Source: Streptomyces bluensis
GTDB lineage: Bacteria > Actinomycetota > Actinomycetes > Streptomycetales > Streptomycetaceae
DNA: 64,000 bases
Assembly (NCBI RefSeq): GCF_014650715.1
Contig: NZ_BMVM01000012.1
Span: 1-64,000 of the forward strand
Direction: 5' to 3'
Shown: piece by piece, positions 59,995 through 64,000 of the stretch
How the letters are laid out: the number at the start of each line of letters is the position of its first letter
How positions within the stretch are numbered: the first letter of the stretch is position 1
The notes under the pieces: model-generated
What the model saw: only the letters and a program-made list of their open reading frames with translations
Told to the model about the DNA's origin: nothing
Databases searched by the model: none
Made by a program: the position numbers and the translations under genes

Positions 59995-61196
59995 CCCGTC
60001 GTCCTCACCGCAGGCTCCTTCAGCGGAAGCTCCGCGTCGACCTGCCATCCCGCGCCCAGGCGCGGCCCGGCGGTGAAACTGCCACCGGACACCTCCACCC
60101 GCTCGCGCATGCCCACCAGCCCGTTCCCGCCGCCGGCCCTCTCCGTCGCGGGCCGGGTGCCGGCCAGTCTGCCGCCTCCGTCATCGACCACACGGACAAG
60201 TGCGGCGTCCTTGTCGAACCGCAGCGTGATCGTCACTTCCGCACCGGGACCGGCATGCCGCAGCACGTTGGTCAGGCTCTCCTGGACGATCCGCAGCACG
60301 GTCAGTTCATCCGCCGTCGACAGCCCGGCTCGTTCACCCTCGACCTCCAGGGCCACCTTCAGCCCCGCGGTGCGGGCCCGCTCGGCCACCGTCTCCAGGT
60401 CGTCCAGCGAGACCCGGCGGCGGTCGGCGTCCGCGTCCGCCGCCTCACCCTGGCCGGAGGCTCGGCCGCTGCGCAGGACCCGCACGATCCGGTGCATGTC
60501 CTCCAGCGCGTCACGGCCGGTGTCGGCGATCGCCTTCAGCGCCGAACCTGCCTTGTCGGGATCCGACTTGAGGGCGTATCCCGCCCCGTCGGCCTGCAGA
60601 ATCATCACCGCCAGGCTGTGGGCCACCACATCGTGCAGCTCCCTGGCGATCTCCGCGCGCTCCTCGGCCGCCGCGAGCTGCACCAGGTGCTCACGCTCCC
60701 GTTCGGCCGTGGCGGCCCGGGCTTCCAGACTGGCCACGTAGAGCCGGCGTGTCCGCAGCACCATGGCGGTCAGCCACACGGCCGCACAGACGCCGCCGAT
60801 GGCGACGATGTCCCCGACGCCCTCGCGCAACTCCTCGCCGAACGGAAGGAACCCGCCGAACGTCACCACCACGCCCAGCAGCACGATCGCGCCCGCCGTG
60901 TAGGCATCCCGCATCGACTGGGCGTGGGTGACCACCGAAACCATCGCGATGAGCAGCGCCGCGTCGTACACGGCCGGGGCGGTCGCCACCACGGACTGGA
61001 CCAGCGCAAGCCCCGTGACCAGCCACATGACCTTCATCGGCCGGTGCCGGCGGAACAACAGCACCAGGGCCATCGCCCACCCGATGACGGAGTCGTACGC
61101 CTGGTCGTAGGACGAGGTCAGATAGACCACCAGCACCGCGAGGGCGACGTCGTACACCGTGTGTATCCACGGCAGAGCCAATATGCGGCGCACCAT
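59991..61196 (-). CDS. Sensor histidine kinase (HisKA_3, NarX/DesK type)
   Basis: 401 residues: five to six membrane helices in the first 150, short coiled coil, dimerisation/phospho-acceptor EIARELHDVVAHSLAVMI (His near 207), N-box VQESLTNVLRHAG, and G-boxes VVDDGGG and GNGLVGMRERV. Short loops suggest sensing within the membrane, as for envelope-stress kinases of this class. ATG at 61196 preferred over GTG 61229. Coupled to the response regulator. Confidence 0.92.
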   Translation of the reverse strand: MVRRILALPWIHTVYDVALAVLVVYLTSSYDQAYDSVIGWAMALVLLFRRHRPMKVMWLVTGLALVQSVVATAPAVYDAALLIAMVSVVTHAQSMRDAYTAGAIVLLGVVVTFGGFLPFGEELREGVGDIVAIGGVCAAVWLTAMVLRTRRLYVASLEARAATAEREREHLVQLAAAEERAEIARELHDVVAHSLAVMILQADGAGYALKSDPDKAGSALKAIADTGRDALEDMHRIVRVLRSGRASGQGEAADADADRRRVSLDDLETVAERARTAGLKVALEVEGERAGLSTADELTVLRIVQESLTNVLRHAGPGAEVTITLRFDKDAALVRVVDDGGGRLAGTRPATERAGGGNGLVGMRERVEVSGGSFTAGPRLGAGWQVDAELPLKEPAVRTTG

Positions 61197-61257
61197 GGCC
61201 GACAGGCTACGACACCGCGTGGGGAACACACGGTCCGCGCCGACGACCGTGCGGCGC

Positions 61258-62511
61258 TCACCGCGTACTGCACACCGTCCGCGGTGCCGTGTGTCTGGGG
61301 GGCTGCGCCTCCTGGACCTGCTGCACGTCTTCGAGGAGGCCCCGTATCCCGAGCTCCTCCCCGGCGGCGGCCCTGGCGATGGTCAGCAGGACGGCCTCGT
61401 AGAAGGCGTCCCGCACGGCGGGTGCCATGACGTCCGAGGCGTCCAGGCAGAGGGGGCCGTCACCGGTGAGCCGTGCGGCGATGTCGCGCTCGACCGGGCC
61501 GCCCCGTGGCCGCACCTGGCGGTTCGCCGAGAAGACGTCCGCGGTGTCGGCCCACTTCTGCTGGCCCTCACGGGAGGCCAGGCGTTCGATCAGGTCCTGG
61601 GCCTCGGGGCGCTTGCTGAACAGCGCGGCGAAGTCGCCGGTCACCTCATGGGCGCGGACCGGGTACGGGCCTGAGGGCAGCAGCGGAGCGGAGTCCTTCA
61701 GGCGCGCGTGCGTGCGCTCCTCCCGGTAGAAGGAGCGTGCGAAGGAGCCCTGGTGCTCCAGGGTGCAGCCGCCCCAGCCACGGAACAGCAGTCCGTTGCG
61801 TTTGTGGTCACCGCGGTGGTCGGTGAGCAGGGCGTGCTCGGCCGCCCCCCGGTTCTGCTGGAGCAGGCCGGCCCACGCCTCCCACGCGGTGCGCACCTCG
61901 TCCCCGGTCCACTTCGCGTCGTCGTCGCCCCGCGCCCACCTGCCGTAGACGTCCGGGCCCTCCCGTTGCAGCACGAGGTCCTCGATCCAGTCGCTGCCGG
62001 GCCAGCCGGAGGCTCCGTCCTCCCCCATGCCGATGCACCAGCTCTCCAGGGGCGCCGGTGAGTTGGCGGGCTCGTTGCCCTCTCGGTACCAGACGATGCT
62101 CTTCAGGTCCGCCTTGACCGGGACCCAGTACACGTCCGAGGAGGACGTGCTCGCCGACTTCCAGGGGGAGCCGTACTCCTTCTCGTCGTACAGGCCGTTC
62201 AGTGGTTTGAGGCGCTGCTGCTCGGCGTACTCGGCGAGTTCGCCGACGCCCGGCATGATCGCGATGTCCGGGGGCTCCCCCGACTGCACCTTGGACAACA
62301 GCACCTCGCGCTGGGCCGCGGTGCCCTGGTACTCGAAGGGGATGCCGAAGCCCCGCAGCACCTTCTCGAACTGCTCTCCCTGCTCGTCGGTCCACGGGCC
62401 CAGGATGGTCACCGGCTCGTCGTCGGACCGCGCCCAGACCGCCACCAGGCTGCCGGCACAGACCAGCAGCAGCACCGCGAGCAGCGCCAGCACCTTGAAC
62501 CGCCGGGTCAC
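61258..62511 (-). CDS. Extracellular solute-binding protein (family 1 type), orphan
   Basis: 417 residues. A membrane anchor (FKVLALLAVLLLVCAGSLVAV) without a clear lipobox, then the two-lobe binding fold: VTILGPWTDEQGEQFEKVL, SGEPPDIAIMPGVGELAEYAEQ, VYWVPVKADLKSIVWYRE, GCTLEHQGSF, LIERLASREGQQKWADT. Family 1 proteins bind sugars or oligosaccharides. No permease or ATPase is adjacent; the GTG overlaps the stop of a membrane-protein gene, so it may serve as a ligand sensor instead of an importer part. Confidence 0.8.
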   Translation of the reverse strand: MTRRFKVLALLAVLLLVCAGSLVAVWARSDDEPVTILGPWTDEQGEQFEKVLRGFGIPFEYQGTAAQREVLLSKVQSGEPPDIAIMPGVGELAEYAEQQRLKPLNGLYDEKEYGSPWKSASTSSSDVYWVPVKADLKSIVWYREGNEPANSPAPLESWCIGMGEDGASGWPGSDWIEDLVLQREGPDVYGRWARGDDDAKWTGDEVRTAWEAWAGLLQQNRGAAEHALLTDHRGDHKRNGLLFRGWGGCTLEHQGSFARSFYREERTHARLKDSAPLLPSGPYPVRAHEVTGDFAALFSKRPEAQDLIERLASREGQQKWADTADVFSANRQVRPRGGPVERDIAARLTGDGPLCLDASDVMAPAVRDAFYEAVLLTIARAAAGEELGIRGLLEDVQQVQEAQPPRHTAPRTVCSTR

Positions 62512-63608
62512 GGCCGCCTCCCGTAGTCGCTGTCGAGCCGTAACCCGAGCCCCACCACGGGCAGGACGACGACCAGCAGGCCGCCGGTGAGGGTGCCCTG
62601 GTAGACCCGCTCGGTCCAGGTGTCCCCGGACAGTTCCAGCCGCAGGTGCTCGGACGTGTCCGTCACGGTCTGCTGTGCCGTGTCCAGTCCCGCGCCGCAG
62701 CAGTCCTGCCGGGAGACCTCGGTGATCTGCCGCAGGTCCCCGACCACGCTGTCGAGGCCGTCCTGGGCGGAGAACATCGTCAGCAGCGGGACGACCGCGA
62801 GCAGCACGGTGAGGGCGAAGGCGGCGAGGAGGTACGGATTCCAGTCGCGGCCGCAGCGGTCGCGCAGCACGAACAGGGCGGAGAGCAGGGTCAGCGCCAA
62901 GGCCGCCAGGGCGAGTTCGCCGATCCACCAGCCGCCGCGCTGCAGCCACCCCATGGTGGCGGTGGCCGACGCGTGCCTCAACTGGGCCCGTTGCAGTCCG
63001 TCCAGGCGGGGCACGAGTCCCACGCCCTGGCGGGTGAGCAGTGAGCGCGCCTCGGTGAGCTTCTGCTGCCGCATGAGGGGCTGGTCACGGTACATGGCCG
63101 TGCCGAGGTTGATCGAGTTGCTGTAGGAGGCGAGCAGACCGTTGACGGTGCCGAGGTCCTGGTCCGTCCGGTCGGCGATCCGGGACAGGCCCTGGTCGGC
63201 GGCGGAGAGCTGGGCCCGGTAGGTCTCGCCCAGGCCCGCGACGCCGACGAGTGTCAGGTCGTCCAGGTCATGCGCCTCCCGGTCGTCCAGGTCATCGGCC
63301 TCCTGGTAGGCGCGCAGCACCGCGAGGCGCGCGGCGGCGAGTCCCTGCACGGCCGGCGCCTCACGGGACGCGACCGCCTCGGTGCCGTCCAGGATCTGAC
63401 GGCAGGAGACGAGCAGAGCGCTCACCGCCACCGCCGCGCACACCGCCAGGACCAGCAGGTGCGCCCGCAGCAGCCGACGCGTCCGGTAGGGGCTCAGGCG
63501 CCTGCGCCAGAAAGCGGCGGGGGAAAGCCTGCGCCAGGAAGCGGAGACGGAGACGGAGGCGGCAGGGGCGGAGGGGGCAGGGGCGGAGGCGGGGCGTCGG
63601 TTCGTCAC
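62508..63608 (-). CDS. Membrane protein with an extracytoplasmic helical sensor-like domain
   Basis: 366 residues, no named family recognised. A Ser/Ala-rich N-terminus leads to one helix (LLVLAVCAAVAVSALLVSC), a long helical extracytoplasmic region (about 70-210; EAPAVQGLAAARLAVLRAYQEAD, LLTRQGVGLVPRLDG) like a four-helix-bundle ligand domain, three further helices, then a loop with an unusual DCCGAGLD pair and a last helix. Coupled by GTGA to the genes on both sides. Resembles in layout the GlnX-type partners of solute-binding proteins known from mycobacteria; this comparison is inference. Confidence 0.65.
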   Translation of the reverse strand: MTNRRPASAPAPSAPAASVSVSASWRRLSPAAFWRRRLSPYRTRRLLRAHLLVLAVCAAVAVSALLVSCRQILDGTEAVASREAPAVQGLAAARLAVLRAYQEADDLDDREAHDLDDLTLVGVAGLGETYRAQLSAADQGLSRIADRTDQDLGTVNGLLASYSNSINLGTAMYRDQPLMRQQKLTEARSLLTRQGVGLVPRLDGLQRAQLRHASATATMGWLQRGGWWIGELALAALALTLLSALFVLRDRCGRDWNPYLLAAFALTVLLAVVPLLTMFSAQDGLDSVVGDLRQITEVSRQDCCGAGLDTAQQTVTDTSEHLRLELSGDTWTERVYQGTLTGGLLVVVLPVVGLGLRLDSDYGRRP

Positions 63609-64000
63609 AGCAGCTTCTCCCCACAGACGATGCAGTAACGGGCCTCGCTCCCGGCCGGGGCGTCGCAGTGACCGCAGCGCGGGCCCCGCCGCGGACCGGC
63701 GGTGCCGGGCAGCGGTGCGCCGGGGAGGGACCCGGCGCGCAGGATCATCGAGCCGAGCGTGTCGGCCTCGACGGCGGGGCGCGGCACGACCTTCCCCGCG
63801 GCCGCGTCCTCGATGTGGGCGACCGCTCCGATCTCGTCCAGGACCCAGTCCTCGCCGAGCCGCACCGCGAGGCGTGCGGCCTGCCCCAAGTAGCGTTGGG
63901 CGGCGCCCGGCTGGTGTTCGCGGAGGGTGACGAGTCCCCGGCGCAGGGCGTCCCGCATCACGGCGGTGGCCTTCAGGGTGGGTACGGCGTCACTGCCCGC
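63605..64000 (-). CDS. C-terminal part of a VWA-type protein with zinc ribbon (cut by window end)
   Basis: The frame is open to the window edge, so only the last 131 residues are seen. LKATAVMRDALRRGLVTLRE..AARLAVRLGEDWVLDEIGAVAHIEDAAAGKVV (in parts) resembles the helical tail of actinobacterial von Willebrand factor A proteins, which ends in a similar IVDVEDAATGTV-like element. A zinc ribbon follows: CGHCDAP..RYCIVCGEKLL. It overlaps the membrane-protein gene by GTGA. The GTG/ATG at 63961 is only an internal possibility. The VWA call is from memory and moderate. Confidence 0.6.
   Translation of the reverse strand, partial: AGSDAVPTLKATAVMRDALRRGLVTLREHQPGAAQRYLGQAARLAVRLGEDWVLDEIGAVAHIEDAAAGKVVPRPAVEADTLGSMILRAGSLPGAPLPGTAGPRRGPRCGHCDAPAGSEARYCIVCGEKLL

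Noticed and set aside
1..64000. CRISPR arrays, rRNA and tRNA genes
   Set aside because: The repeat arrays present are short tandem units without spacers. I saw no cloverleaf-like sequence with a T-loop GTTCGA/GTTCAA in proper context, though an exhaustive scan by eye is not reliable.

Overview
The window is about 64 kb of very high-GC actinobacterial chromosome and is almost certainly from a Streptomyces. The evidence is strong G/C third-position bias, many GTG starts, GTGA/ATGA stop-start overlaps, a TipA-type regulator, an XRE(DUF5753)/ATPase/DUF397 developmental-type trio, a SARP/AfsR-like regulator, and a gene order from nuoD2 through folP-folB-folK, folE, ftsH, hpt, tilS, dacB, ppa and tipA that I know from the Streptomyces core chromosome. 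All assignments come from reading the sequence; no database search was run.

Left third (1-25.6 kb), housekeeping. It holds a lone nuoD2, a pair of PH-domain membrane proteins, a secreted-type esterase and an MprF/LysX-like lipid II/phosphatidylglycerol aminoacyltransferase. The folate genes folP, folB and folK lie on the plus strand and folE on the minus strand, converging on them. Next come ftsH, hpt, tilS, a zinc metalloprotease, dacB and ppa, then a ThrE-type exporter, a DedA protein, a YbjQ protein, and the divergent tipA / glutamate decarboxylase pair around a MerR-type operator. Two related palindromic miniature elements (54-140 and 9561-9736) lie in this part.

Middle (25.6-42.5 kb), regulation and export. 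It holds a PadR-controlled Drr-type ABC exporter, an aldehyde dehydrogenase, the XRE/ATPase/DUF397 module with a 22-bp inverted repeat on its flanks, and two lipoproteins separated by a 12-unit octamer repeat. After these come a DUF2786 protein, a LysE exporter, a Clp_N/HTH protein with two perfect operators in its promoter, a small GntR regulator, a pol I-like DNA polymerase, and a SARP-NB-ARC-TPR regulator.

Right third (42.6-64 kb), accessory functions. It holds a glycosyltransferase and a complete translationally coupled narG-narH-narJ-narI respiratory nitrate reductase operon ending in a TDT/SLAC1-type anion transporter. Next is a four-gene WXG100-type locus: a small WXG-like protein, an unknown, a WXG100-calpain/papain-like cysteine protease, and an exported protein with chagasin-like protease-inhibitor features. 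I regard this protease/inhibitor locus as the best candidate for an undescribed system. The window closes with a MacB-like ABC exporter plus a small membrane protein and a NarL-type two-component system, with a 13-bp direct-repeat array between them, and with a coupled chain of a zinc-ribbon protein (cut by the window end), a membrane protein and an orphan solute-binding protein that looks like a sensory module.
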